A stretch of 64,000 nt of DNA from Mesonia oceanica. Lineage in GTDB: Bacteria; Bacteroidota; Bacteroidia; Flavobacteriales; Flavobacteriaceae. The notes below the pieces were generated by a model. The model saw only the letters and a program-made list of their open reading frames with translations. It searched no databases and was not told the DNA's origin. Each line of letters begins with the position of its first letter. The first letter of the stretch is position 1. Positions 54,096-62,246 of this stretch are shown piece by piece. The position numbers and the translations under genes were made by a program. The stretch is taken from assembly GCF_902499555.1 (NCBI RefSeq), contig NZ_CABVMM010000015.1, forward strand, positions 53,148-117,147, written 5' to 3'.

Positions 54096-54848
54096 TTATA
54101 TTATTTTCTTGATCACCCGTAGATTGTGAGAATATTGGTTACTATCTACATTAAAAATTCCGCTATGGTCAATTCTATCAATCCTTACCTTTCCATGAGC
54201 GTGAATAATATAATTATCCCGCATGATGATCCCTACGTGAATAATTTCTCCTTCCGCATTGTCGAAAAAAGCTAAATCACCCGGTTCGCTTTCCTCAATA
54301 AAACTTAAGGCTTCTCCTTGTTTAGCTTGTTGAGAAGCATCCCTAAATAAATGATAACCATTTAATCGGTAAACCATTTGTGTAAAACCACTACAATCAA
54401 TACCAAACGGAGTTTTTCCGCCCCATAAATAAGGGGAATTTAAATATAGATAGGCGGTTTCTAACAAATGCTCTTTGGGTTGAACCCCGATAATTTTTCT
54501 TCCATCAAATTGAAGTTGAAATCGGTCAATAAAATTCAATTTAGCACCAATGGAAAGAGGCGTTAGCTGTTGCGAATTGGGTTGAACTGCAAAATCCACT
54601 AAATCTACCGCTAATTCTTCGGCAGAAGATTCAAGAAGGCAATAATCTTCTTCAGAGATTTCCAGGTATTGTTTATTATCTACCCAACCTTCATAATGAT
54701 CAAATGCAATACGGATTCTGCTCCATTTCTTTCTTTTTTCTAAAACTTTTATCTGTTCTCCAAACAAAAGCTGAGAAACCAATTCACTGGTATCGTCCGG
54801 TTCTACGCGTACCGGTACAATATTAAGGTTACAAATTCCGTATTGCAT
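54096..54848 (-). CDS. NlpC/P60 (C40) peptidase with SH3 domain
   Basis: The 250-residue protein has an N-terminal bacterial SH3-like region (FGEQIKVLEKRKKWSRIRIA) and a C-terminal NlpC/P60 domain. The catalytic set is C152 in FGIDCSGFTQMVY, H204 in GEIIHVGIIM and a third polar residue at IIHAHGK. Such enzymes cut gamma-D-Glu-diamino acid bonds in cell-wall peptides. No signal peptide is evident, so it may act on recycled peptides in the cytoplasm. Confidence 0.87.
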   Translation of the reverse strand: MQYGICNLNIVPVRVEPDDTSELVSQLLFGEQIKVLEKRKKWSRIRIAFDHYEGWVDNKQYLEISEEDYCLLESSAEELAVDLVDFAVQPNSQQLTPLSIGAKLNFIDRFQLQFDGRKIIGVQPKEHLLETAYLYLNSPYLWGGKTPFGIDCSGFTQMVYRLNGYHLFRDASQQAKQGEALSFIEESEPGDLAFFDNAEGEIIHVGIIMRDNYIIHAHGKVRIDRIDHSGIFNVDSNQYSHNLRVIKKII

Positions 54849-54871
54849 TAAAACTTTTTACTGCAAAAATA

Positions 54872-56050
54872 TTAATTTCTTTCAATTATCATTGCAGAAG
54901 CACCACCTCCTCCGTTACAAATTGCAGCGGCACCTACTTTTGCATTGTTTTGTTTCAGTACATTCATTAATGTAATTAGGATCCTAACCCCCGAACAACC
55001 AAGGGGATGCCCTAAAGAAACGGCTCCTCCATTCACATTTACATTTTCATCGGTGAGTCCTAATATTTTCATATTTGCTAGCCCAACAACAGAGAATGCT
55101 TCGTTAAATTCAAAGTAATCTACATCATCAATCGCAATTCCTGCTTTGGCAATCGCTTTAGGTAAAGCTTTAGATGGCGCTGTGGTAAACCATTTTGGTT
55201 CTTGCGCTGCATCGGCATAAGCTTTTATCGTAGCGAGGGGAGTTAAACCTAATTCTTCTGCTTTTTCTTTACTCATCAATACAACCGCACCGGCACCATC
55301 ATTAATCGTAGAAGCATTCGCAGCCGTCACCGTACCATCTTTTGAGAAAGCAGCCCGTAATGCAGGAATTTTTTCCATTTTAATATTTTTAAACTCCTCA
55401 TCTTCTTTTACGATTACAGGTTCTCCTCGACGCTGAGGCACTTCCACAGGAACTACTTCCTCATCAAATTTACCGTCAGCCCAAGCTTTTTTAGAACGCT
55501 CGTAAGATTTAATAGCAAAATTATCTTGATCTTCTCTTGAAAAATTATGCTCTTTTGCGCATAAATCGGCACAAACGCCCATTGCGTTATGGTCGTACGC
55601 ATCTACTAAACCATCTTTTTGCATTCCGTCTTCCATCGTTTTCGGACCAAATTTTTGTCCGTTTCTCATGTGCACGTAATGCGGAATCAAACTCATATTT
55701 TCCATACCTCCGGCAACAATAATATCAGCATCACCCAACGCAATAGCTTGCGCACCTTGCATCACCGCTTTCATTCCGGAAGAACAAACTTTGTTGATGG
55801 TGGTACAAGGCACGGTATCCGGGATTCCGGCACCAAGAGCAGCTTGACGGGCAGGTGCTTGACCTACTCCGGCTTGTACTACATTTCCCATTAAAACTTC
55901 TTGTACCAATTCTGGTTTTAAATTTATTTTCTCTAAAGCGCCTTTAATGGCTACAGCTCCTAATTTTGGAGCCGGAACAGAAGATAAACTTCCTAAAAAA
56001 CTACCGATGGGAGTTCTTGCCGCGCTTACAATTACCACTTCTTTATTCAT
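54872..56050 (-). CDS. Acetyl-CoA C-acetyltransferase (thiolase)
   Basis: The 392-residue thiolase condenses or cleaves acetoacetyl-CoA. The nucleophile cysteine is C89 in NKVCSSGMKAVMQG. GGMENMSLIPHY, the His in NEAFSVVGLANM and the second Cys in GAAAICNGGGGASAM are all present, with VNGGAVSLGHPLGCSG between. It could serve fatty acid degradation or ketone-body metabolism; no partner gene is adjacent. It lies 23 bases upstream of the NlpC gene on the same strand. Confidence 0.93.
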   Translation of the reverse strand: MNKEVVIVSAARTPIGSFLGSLSSVPAPKLGAVAIKGALEKINLKPELVQEVLMGNVVQAGVGQAPARQAALGAGIPDTVPCTTINKVCSSGMKAVMQGAQAIALGDADIIVAGGMENMSLIPHYVHMRNGQKFGPKTMEDGMQKDGLVDAYDHNAMGVCADLCAKEHNFSREDQDNFAIKSYERSKKAWADGKFDEEVVPVEVPQRRGEPVIVKEDEEFKNIKMEKIPALRAAFSKDGTVTAANASTINDGAGAVVLMSKEKAEELGLTPLATIKAYADAAQEPKWFTTAPSKALPKAIAKAGIAIDDVDYFEFNEAFSVVGLANMKILGLTDENVNVNGGAVSLGHPLGCSGVRILITLMNVLKQNNAKVGAAAICNGGGGASAMIIERN

Positions 56051-56166
56051 TATTTAATAATTTTTCGTTTTTAATTTTACGAATTTAATAATTTTAGCAA
56101 GAACTCACGCCTGTATTAAAGCTTAGCTTTTATCTTTTTACTACATTTGATGAGCAATAAATTTAT

Positions 56167-58224
56167 ATGAGCAATTTCGTAAATAGTATTTACAAGAATC
56201 AAGCGGTGATTTATAAAGTTTTTCTTTATCTGCTCACCACTGCCATCATTGTTTATTTATTTCCTAAAGGGAGTAAATTTAAATATGAATATTCTAAAGG
56301 GCAACCTTGGCAATATGAGAATTTGTATGCGCCTTTTGACTTTGCTATTTTAAAATCTGATGAAGAAATTGCTGAAGAAAAAGAGGAAATAAGAAATAAC
56401 CACACGCCTTATTTTACTTACAATCAAGAAATCCCGAAACAGGTTGCCGGGGCTTTAGATGCAGAAATTGAATCTGTCTTTTCAGATAGTATTATGAAAG
56501 TTCGGGGAGTACGTTTGATAAGGTTTACAGAACGAACGCTGGATGATATTTATGACCGGGGACTTATTCAGGAAATTAAACCCTTTAAAGAAAATGGAAT
56601 TGTTTACCTGAAGAAAGGGAATGAAGCACAAGAAGTCGTTTACAGCAGTATTTTAAAGCAAAAAGACTTACCTTCTTATATTAAGAGGAAGATTGATATA
56701 GCTAGCTTACAAGAGTTTCAAACAGAACTTACCGAGTTGTTTTTCGACATTGTGCAGCCCAACGTTAGTCTAGATGAAGAGTTGACGAGGGAAGATTTAC
56801 AATCGCAATTAAATTCTATTTCTTATACACGTGGCATTGTTCCTCAAGGTACCCGGATCATCGCTAGGGGAGAAGTGATAGATAGTAATAAACTGGGAAT
56901 TTTAAACTCCCTTAAAAAAGAATACGAATCTAAGGTTTGGTCAACTTCCAGTTATTACGTCGTAGTTTTCGGATACGTGTTGCTGGTTTCTTTAGCTTTA
57001 TTAATGTTATTCCTTTTCATTAAAAAGTATCGTTACGAGATTTTTGACAACAATACCAAAGTTACTTTTATTTTCTTCAACGTACTTTTAGCGGTTTTAA
57101 TGACCGTTGGCGTGATGAAGTTCAACGTGAAATACGTATATGTGGTGCCTTTATGTATTTTACCGCTAACGCTCAAAGCCTTTTTTGATGCCCGTTTAGG
57201 ACTTTTTACGCACGTTATCACAGTATTGATTCTCGGTTTTATCGTACCCAATAGTTACGAATATATGTTCTTGCAAATCATTGCAGGGATTGTAACCATT
57301 CTAACGGTTTCAGAATTGTATAAACGAGCAAATTTATTTATTAGTGTTGGACAAATTACCGCAATTTATATTTTTGCTTACTTTTCATTTACCATTATTC
57401 AGGAAGGAAGCTTAGAGGAAATTAACTATGAAACCCTGGTTATTTTCCTTATTGGTGGATTTGCTACCTTATTTGTTCAGCCGTTGATTTACGCTTACGA
57501 AAAGATGTTTGCCTTGGTTTCAGATATGTCTTTATTAGAACTTTCCGATACCAATTCAAAATTATTAAAAGAGCTTTCCAATAAAGCACCGGGAACCTTT
57601 CACCATAGCTTAAACGTAGCCAATTTAGCTGAGGCTGCCGCTAATGAAATCGGAGCCAACTCGATGTTGGTTCGGGTAGGAGCTTTGTACCACGATGTGG
57701 GAAAAATGTCTAATCCTACTTTTTTTACGGAGAACCAAACGACTTCCGTTAATCCGCATGACGAATTGGAACCTCGGGAAAGTGCGAAGATTATTATTAA
57801 TCACGTGATTCACGGGATAGAAATAGCAAAAAAGCATAATTTACCCGATCGATTAATCGATTTTATAAGAACACATCACGGTACCAGCTTGGTATACTAT
57901 TTTTATAAAAAAGAAAAAGAACGTTTAGAAGGAACCGATGAAGAAGTAAACAAAGAAGATTTTATGTATCCCGGTCCCGAACCCTTCAGTAAAGAAACCG
58001 CTATTTTAATGATGAGCGATAGTGTAGAAGCGGCCAGTAAAAGTTTAAAAGAACCAACAGCTACGCTTATTGATAATTTTGTAGAGAAAATTATCAACAA
58101 GCAAATGGATGAAGGACAGTTCTTAAATGCAGATATCACTTTTAAGGAAATTCAAAAAATTAAGAAGGTTTTAAAACGAAAGCTAAAAAACATTTATCAT
58201 CTTAGAATAGAATATCCAGAATAA
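56167..58224 (+). CDS. 7TM receptor with HD hydrolase domain (PgpH-like)
   Basis: The 685-residue membrane protein has one N-terminal helix, an extracytoplasmic 7TMR-HDED domain (about 45-250), seven membrane helices (about 260-440) and a cytoplasmic HDIG-type domain. Metal ligands include H479 in GTFHHSLNVANLAE and H509-D510 in ALYHDVGKM. Homologues such as Listeria PgpH hydrolyse cyclic di-AMP, so that is the likely substrate. The gene starts at the first ATG, with DUF72 following 24 bases later. Confidence 0.9.
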   Translation: MSNFVNSIYKNQAVIYKVFLYLLTTAIIVYLFPKGSKFKYEYSKGQPWQYENLYAPFDFAILKSDEEIAEEKEEIRNNHTPYFTYNQEIPKQVAGALDAEIESVFSDSIMKVRGVRLIRFTERTLDDIYDRGLIQEIKPFKENGIVYLKKGNEAQEVVYSSILKQKDLPSYIKRKIDIASLQEFQTELTELFFDIVQPNVSLDEELTREDLQSQLNSISYTRGIVPQGTRIIARGEVIDSNKLGILNSLKKEYESKVWSTSSYYVVVFGYVLLVSLALLMLFLFIKKYRYEIFDNNTKVTFIFFNVLLAVLMTVGVMKFNVKYVYVVPLCILPLTLKAFFDARLGLFTHVITVLILGFIVPNSYEYMFLQIIAGIVTILTVSELYKRANLFISVGQITAIYIFAYFSFTIIQEGSLEEINYETLVIFLIGGFATLFVQPLIYAYEKMFALVSDMSLLELSDTNSKLLKELSNKAPGTFHHSLNVANLAEAAANEIGANSMLVRVGALYHDVGKMSNPTFFTENQTTSVNPHDELEPRESAKIIINHVIHGIEIAKKHNLPDRLIDFIRTHHGTSLVYYFYKKEKERLEGTDEEVNKEDFMYPGPEPFSKETAILMMSDSVEAASKSLKEPTATLIDNFVEKIINKQMDEGQFLNADITFKEIQKIKKVLKRKLKNIYHLRIEYPE

Positions 58225-58248
58225 AAACTCAATCAAAAAACGGTCGCT

Positions 58249-59148
58249 ATGAAATTCGGAAAAGTTGACGATCCTTCTAGCATAGATTTTACCTTACCGG
58301 AAGATCATGTACAAACCAAAGAGGTACTTCAAAAGTTTGCGCCCAAATCTTTCAATACCATTTCCATTGGCTGTGCTAAGTGGAATAAAAAAGATTTAAA
58401 GAACTTTTATCCTCGCGGTACCAAAGATGAACTGGTTTACTATTCGCAGCAATTCAACAGCATTGAATTAAATGCTACTTTTTACCGGATGTGGCCTTTA
58501 GAGCAGTTTCAAAAATGGCATGACAAAACGGTAGAGGATTTTAAGTTTTTCCCGAAAGTTCCACGGCTCATTAGCCATATAAAACGCTTACATGAAGTAG
58601 ACGATTTGGTCACCGATTATACTGCTAATTTATTGGGATTAAATGAAAAATTGGGAATGGTATTTTTACAAATGCCCGAAAATTTTCAACCCAAATGGAT
58701 CGACCGTTTACCGGAGTTTTTTAAAAAATGGCCAAGGGAAATTCCACTATCTTTTGAAGTGCGGCATCACGATTGGCATCACGATCAAGCGGTGAGTGAT
58801 GAGCTCAATGCCATGCTTCAAGAATACAATATAGCCAATGTGATCACCGATAGTGCCGGAAGGCGTGATTTATTGCATATGCGCTTAACCAGCGACACCG
58901 CATTTGTTCGTTATAACGGTGCAAATCACGAATCTGATTATTCCCGCTTGGACGATTGGATAGATAGAATAGAGGAGTGGTACGAGTTAGGATTAAAGAA
59001 CCTGTACTTTTTTGTACATCAAAATTTAGAAAAGGCCTCGCCTTTACTTTCTGCTTATTTTATAAAAAAAATGAATGAACATTTTGAGTTGGATTTAAGA
59101 ATCCCTCAATTACCAAAATCGAACAACCAGAAATCCCTTGAATTATGA
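58249..59148 (+). CDS. DUF72 domain protein
   Basis: The 299-residue protein has the DUF72 barrel pattern: ISIGCAKWNKKDLKNFYP, NSIELNATFYRMW, FKFFPKVPRLISHIKRL, LGMVFLQMPENF and PLSFEVRHHDWH. The biochemical activity of this common bacterial family is unknown. It forms a short operon with the Nudix gene, which overlaps its stop by four bases. Confidence 0.88.
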   Translation: MKFGKVDDPSSIDFTLPEDHVQTKEVLQKFAPKSFNTISIGCAKWNKKDLKNFYPRGTKDELVYYSQQFNSIELNATFYRMWPLEQFQKWHDKTVEDFKFFPKVPRLISHIKRLHEVDDLVTDYTANLLGLNEKLGMVFLQMPENFQPKWIDRLPEFFKKWPREIPLSFEVRHHDWHHDQAVSDELNAMLQEYNIANVITDSAGRRDLLHMRLTSDTAFVRYNGANHESDYSRLDDWIDRIEEWYELGLKNLYFFVHQNLEKASPLLSAYFIKKMNEHFELDLRIPQLPKSNNQKSLEL

Positions 59149-59567
59149 AACAAGATATTTCCATTACTACCGACGCTGTTATTTTTGCCGAAGAAAAAGA
59201 AGGTTTATATGTACTCTTGATTAAACGAAAAAATGAACCTTACCAAGGACAATGGGCTTTACCGGGTGGATTCTTAGAAGAAGATGAATTACTCGAAACC
59301 GGTTGCTTACGTGAACTTCAAGAAGAAACGGGGTTAAAATTAGATAAGGTAGAACGCGTAGGGGTTTACGATGCCATTCAACGTGATCCACGGGGAAGGA
59401 CCATATCGGTTGCTTTTACGACTAAACTTTCTAAAAGAAAAACGATTAAAGGAAGTGATGATGCTGCGGAAGCCAAATGGATGTTGCTAAAAGAGGTAGA
59501 AGAAATAGCCTTTGACCACGGACAAATTATCGAGGAGTCGTTAGAGAAATTACAAATGAGCCTATAG
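59145..59567 (+). CDS. Nudix hydrolase
   Basis: The 140-residue protein has a complete Nudix box, GGFLEEDELLETGCLRELQE followed by ETGL, which binds the metal used to cleave nucleoside diphosphates linked to another moiety. LIKRKNEPYQGQWALPGG is the conserved lead-in. The substrate is unknown. The start overlaps the DUF72 stop as ATGA, so the two are co-translated. Confidence 0.9.
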   Translation: MKQDISITTDAVIFAEEKEGLYVLLIKRKNEPYQGQWALPGGFLEEDELLETGCLRELQEETGLKLDKVERVGVYDAIQRDPRGRTISVAFTTKLSKRKTIKGSDDAAEAKWMLLKEVEEIAFDHGQIIEESLEKLQMSL

Positions 59568-59628
59568 TTTTTCCTAATTCAATTGGAGTTGATTTCAGTA
59601 TAAAAACCACTAATTTTACATAAAAAAG

Positions 59629-60021
59629 ATGAGATTTCACACTAGAAAATGGGTAAAACCCGAAGATTTAAATCCTAACGGAACTTTATTTGGAGGAAGA
59701 TTGTTAGAATGGATAGATGAAGAAGCAGCTTTGTATTCTATCATTCAGCTAGAAAACCCCAAAACGGTAACCAAATACATTAGCGAGATCGATTTTCAAA
59801 GTTCTGCCAAACAGGGCGATATTGTTGAAATCGGAATCCAAGTAATTAAATTTGGTACGGCTTCCTTGACGTTGAAATGCGAAGTACGAAATAAAATGAC
59901 CCGCAAGCCCATTATTAAAGTAGATAAAATTGTAATGGTAAGCTTAGACGAACATGGGAAAGCCAAACCGCACGGCAAAACCCAAGTAGAGTTTGTAAAA
60001 GACCGCCTAGCCGATGAATAA
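59629..60021 (+). CDS. Acyl-CoA thioesterase, hotdog fold
   Basis: The 130-residue protein has the YciA/BACH-type pattern: NPNGTLFGGRLLEWIDEEAA with the active-site Asp, TKYISEIDFQSSAKQGDIVE and KFGTASLTLKCEVRN. It hydrolyses acyl-CoA thioesters, chain length unknown. It lies 61 bases after the Nudix gene. Confidence 0.88.
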   Translation: MRFHTRKWVKPEDLNPNGTLFGGRLLEWIDEEAALYSIIQLENPKTVTKYISEIDFQSSAKQGDIVEIGIQVIKFGTASLTLKCEVRNKMTRKPIIKVDKIVMVSLDEHGKAKPHGKTQVEFVKDRLADE

Positions 60022-60031
60022 AGCGAAAACT

Positions 60032-60165
60032 AGTCAGTTCGAGTGATTTGTGTAGTGATGTGCAAAATTGTATCGAGAACCTGAGAACTAAATATTAATT
60101 GCAAGCCCTTTTCTTGATATAAAAATCTTTACCGATTATCGCTTGAAATGACGCCTTTGAAGTGA
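60032..60165. repeat. Long intergenic duplication, copy 1
   Basis: Starts AGTCAGTTCGAGTGATTTG, passes through AAAATTGTATCGAGAACC, and continues with GAGAAC, AAATATTAATTGCAAGCCC and TTGATATAAAAATC to TTGAAATGA. Copy 2 at 60420-60560 follows the same path with point differences. The first 50 bases form a REP-like foldback (family E). Confidence 0.75.
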
Positions 60166-60218
60166 GTTTTCAAAGAAAATTTATCGAACATTAGTAGCAA
60201 TTAATCATCATCGAGTAG

Positions 60219-60250
60219 CGTCACCCTGAACTTGATTTAGGGTCTGCTAC
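60219..60250. repeat. REP-like palindrome between the duplications
   Basis: Arms ACCCTGAA and TTTAGGGT around CTTGA, a variant close to the copy at 11466-11497. The rest of 60166-60335 shows nothing else. Confidence 0.6.
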
Positions 60251-60335
60251 GCAAGATTTAGTCTTTTGCTGTAAAATAATGAGATTTTACAGCAACTTTT
60301 TTAGATTCATCTTAGAGGAAAAACCAATCATTTAT

Positions 60336-60390
60336 AGTCAGTTCGAGTGTTTTTCCGAAACAAAGAGAAGGGAAAATGTATCGAAAACCC
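60336..60390. repeat. REP-like element, family E
   Basis: AGTCAGTTCGAGTG at one end and TGTATCGAAAACC at the other, with a spacer unlike those in 60032 and 60420. This is the head of the duplicated unit without its tail. Confidence 0.65.
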
Positions 60391-60419
60391 TATCAGCAAT
60401 TTTTAGTTCTAACCAACAC

Positions 60420-60560
60420 AGTCAGTTCGAGTGATTTTGTGCAGTGAAACGAAGCAAAATTGTATCGAGAACCCGAGAACCAAATATTAATTGCAAGCCC
60501 TCTTCTCGATACAAAAACCGTAACCGATTTTTATTTGAAATGAAGCTTTAGAAGTTAAAT
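60420..60560. repeat. Long intergenic duplication, copy 2
   Basis: The counterpart of 60032-60165; it has AGTCAGTTCGAGTGATTTTG, AAAATTGTATCGAGAACC and CAAATATTAATTGCAAGCCC in the same order. Confidence 0.75.
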
Positions 60561-60593
60561 AAAACCTTTTTCTAAAACAGAACTCCTAATTAA

Positions 60594-60881
60594 CTAATGC
60601 GAAGGCAAGTATTTCTTTTCCGCATAAATTGGCCCTAAAGGCAATACCGAACAAAGCATAACAATCCCCAAGGTTTTTAGGGACCAATTTAGTTTTTCGT
60701 AAATAAAATACGCCCCAATGAGGTACACAATAAATAAGATGCCGTGAGCCATACCTACCACTCTTACCATTTCGGGAGACTCCCAAATATATTTTAGTGG
60801 CATGGCAATTAATAACAATACTAAAAAGGAGATCGCTTCTAGAATACTAACGAGTTTAAAAGCCTTGATTTGGTAATCCAT
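60594..60881 (-). CDS. DUF3817 small membrane protein
   Basis: The 95-residue protein has three hydrophobic segments (LVSILEAISFLVLLLIAMPL, GMAHGILFIVYLIGAYFIYE, LGIVMLCSVLPLGPIYAE) and the DUF3817 core around VRVVGMAHGILF. Function is unknown. ATG 60881 is chosen; a GTG directly before it is the alternative. Confidence 0.82.
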   Translation of the reverse strand: MDYQIKAFKLVSILEAISFLVLLLIAMPLKYIWESPEMVRVVGMAHGILFIVYLIGAYFIYEKLNWSLKTLGIVMLCSVLPLGPIYAEKKYLPSH

Positions 60882-60977
60882 CACACATAAATTTTTGCAA
60901 ATTTACAGCTTAAATTTATGGCTCCCTATTTTCTCGAAAAATAATTTTTAGCTGAATTGAATTTACCTATTTATACT

Positions 60978-61002
60978 ATAGCTTATATGAAGGTGTTGGA
61001 TA
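60978..61002 (+). other. attC-like element remnant at the left edge of cassette 1
   Basis: ATAGCTTATATGAAGGTG followed by TTGGATA resembles the right arm of the complete element at 61773-61905 (AGCCATACATAAAACCG then TTGGTA). The TTG of GTTGG also serves as the -33 box of a promoter (TTG 60996-60998, TATATTTA 61019-61026, 20 bases apart). Confidence 0.4.
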
Positions 61003-61037
61003 ATTTATAGGAATTAGTTATATTTATACCATAGCTA

Positions 61038-61766
61038 ATGATAGATAAACGCAATTGTGTTTATTCGCATGTTACCACACATTTGAGAAAAACATTCTGC
61101 ATATTAACAATTTTAGTCTTGATTTTGTCCTGCAAGCAAAAAACAAGCAACTCTGAATTGAATAAGGACGAAGCAAAAGAAAGTATTGTGGTACAGAATC
61201 CAATTATATGCAAAGAGCAATTTGAAAACGGAAGTGAATTTAAAACCTGTCTAAAAGATTATGACTTTTTCGAACTCAAATCTTTGGACGATAAAACATT
61301 GTATCGGAATGACAATAATCCTTCTGAATTTATTTTTACCGATTTTAACGGGGACGGATTTTTAGATATTGAGCTACACTTTATGACTAATGTTCCTGAG
61401 GTTAATGAATTGCTGATTTTTAATCCCAAATCAAAATCCTTTATTGAGATAGAAAACTTTTCAAATTTTCCAGCTTCAACAAAAATTAAAAACACAAATT
61501 ATTACTATTCTTATCACAGAAGTGGTTGCGCTGACTCAAATTGGGACAGTGACTTGTTTTATTTAAAAGAAAATAAAGCAGTGAAAATTGGAAATATTCA
61601 TACGATAGAATGCGACAACGAAAATGATAATGGAATATATATTTACAAAGTAAAAGAAGAAAATAAAAAACAACTAAAACTCATTCCAATAGAGAAAAAG
61701 GACTTTGAAAATAAGTGGGAATTCATAGAGCAATATTGGACTGAAAATTATAAGAAATTTGAATAA
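61038..61766 (+). CDS. Lipoprotein of unknown function carried on a cassette
   Basis: The 242-residue precursor has a long basic N terminus and a lipoprotein signal ending in LILSC. The mature part contains FTDFNGDGFLDIELHF, a calcium-loop-like FG-GAP motif, and RSGCADSNWDSDLFYL. It is AT-rich. The gene lies alone between an attC-like remnant and a complete attC-like element, so it looks like a mobile single-gene cassette. An inner start at MIDK is the first ATG; a shorter start is possible since signal peptides rarely have 20 residues before the hydrophobic core. Confidence 0.72.
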   Translation: MIDKRNCVYSHVTTHLRKTFCILTILVLILSCKQKTSNSELNKDEAKESIVVQNPIICKEQFENGSEFKTCLKDYDFFELKSLDDKTLYRNDNNPSEFIFTDFNGDGFLDIELHFMTNVPEVNELLIFNPKSKSFIEIENFSNFPASTKIKNTNYYYSYHRSGCADSNWDSDLFYLKENKAVKIGNIHTIECDNENDNGIYIYKVKEENKKQLKLIPIEKKDFENKWEFIEQYWTENYKKFE

Positions 61767-61772
61767 AAAAAC

Positions 61773-61905
61773 GTGTGGTAACAACGTGTATAGCTCATTG
61801 CGGCTGAATTCCTAATCGGAATTCATTGCAATTTGCTATCTTCGTTTTACGTCGGAAAATCAGCTATGATTTTCCGCAACGAGCCATACATAAAACCGTT
61901 GGTAA
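61773..61905 (+). repeat. attC-like foldback element between two cassettes
   Basis: Outer arms TATAGCTCATTGCGG (61789-61803) and CCGCAACGAGCCATA (61874-61888) pair at 13 of 15 positions. Inside lie two perfect hairpins, GAATTCC/GGAATTC (61806-61824) and GGAAAATC/GATTTTCC (61854-61875). Outside lie TAACAACG and CCGTTGGTA, which are near-complementary, as in integron attC sites. Between the inner hairpins is TATCTTCG (61837-61844), a possible promoter -7 box pointing to the reverse transcriptase cassette. Confidence 0.6.
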
Positions 61906-62246
61906 TAATGTAAAAAAAAGAAAAAACTATGAGTTTTGGACGAGTAACTTAAATGTATGTTTTGAGCAAACTGCTTTCTCAATTAGGAGAAAAGGCCCTA
62001 GAATTCCAAAGATGCAAGTGTTTGGATTAATTTCTATCACCGCACCTAGAGAAGACACTAATCTCATAAAGATTGCTGTCATTATTCTAGTTAATGTTGT
62101 CATATTGACCAAGGATTTATTTCTATAAGTTAAATATACAATTATTATTACACGCCTAGCGTGAGGGAAGATAACCGAAAAGGTTATTGGTTTGAGATTA
62201 TACATTTTACGAGGTGTTTCCCGCTCGTCCTTAACTCATTTTATTT
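61906..62246 (+). ncRNA. Candidate DRT2 non-coding RNA (template RNA)
   Basis: About 340 gene-free bases lie directly before the reverse transcriptase start. They contain several hairpins: TTTCTC/GAGAAA (61975-61992), CACGC/GCGTG (62151-62163), ATAACC/GGTTAT with a GAAAA loop (62171-62187) and ACGAG/CTCGT (62209-62228). Known DRT2 systems have a structured RNA of roughly this size here, serving as the template for rolling-circle cDNA synthesis. The ends are inferred, not seen. Confidence 0.6.
61927..62205. other. Stop-free region on both strands, candidate neo template
   Basis: The plus strand is open in one frame from 61826 to 62125 (stop at 62126-62128) and the minus strand in one frame from 62205 to 61930. 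Neither frame has a ribosome-binding site or family resemblance that would make it an ordinary gene. The plus frame ends in a hydrophobic stretch, LIKIAVIILVNVVILTKD. In the DRT2 model the template repeat must be free of stops so that concatenation makes an endless reading frame. Template borders cannot be fixed by eye. Confidence 0.4.

Noticed and set aside
61826..62128. 100-residue frame upstream of the reverse transcriptase as an ordinary protein gene
   Set aside because: It starts inside the attC-like element, lacks a ribosome-binding site and overlaps the candidate structured RNA; it is better explained as part of the DRT2 template region.
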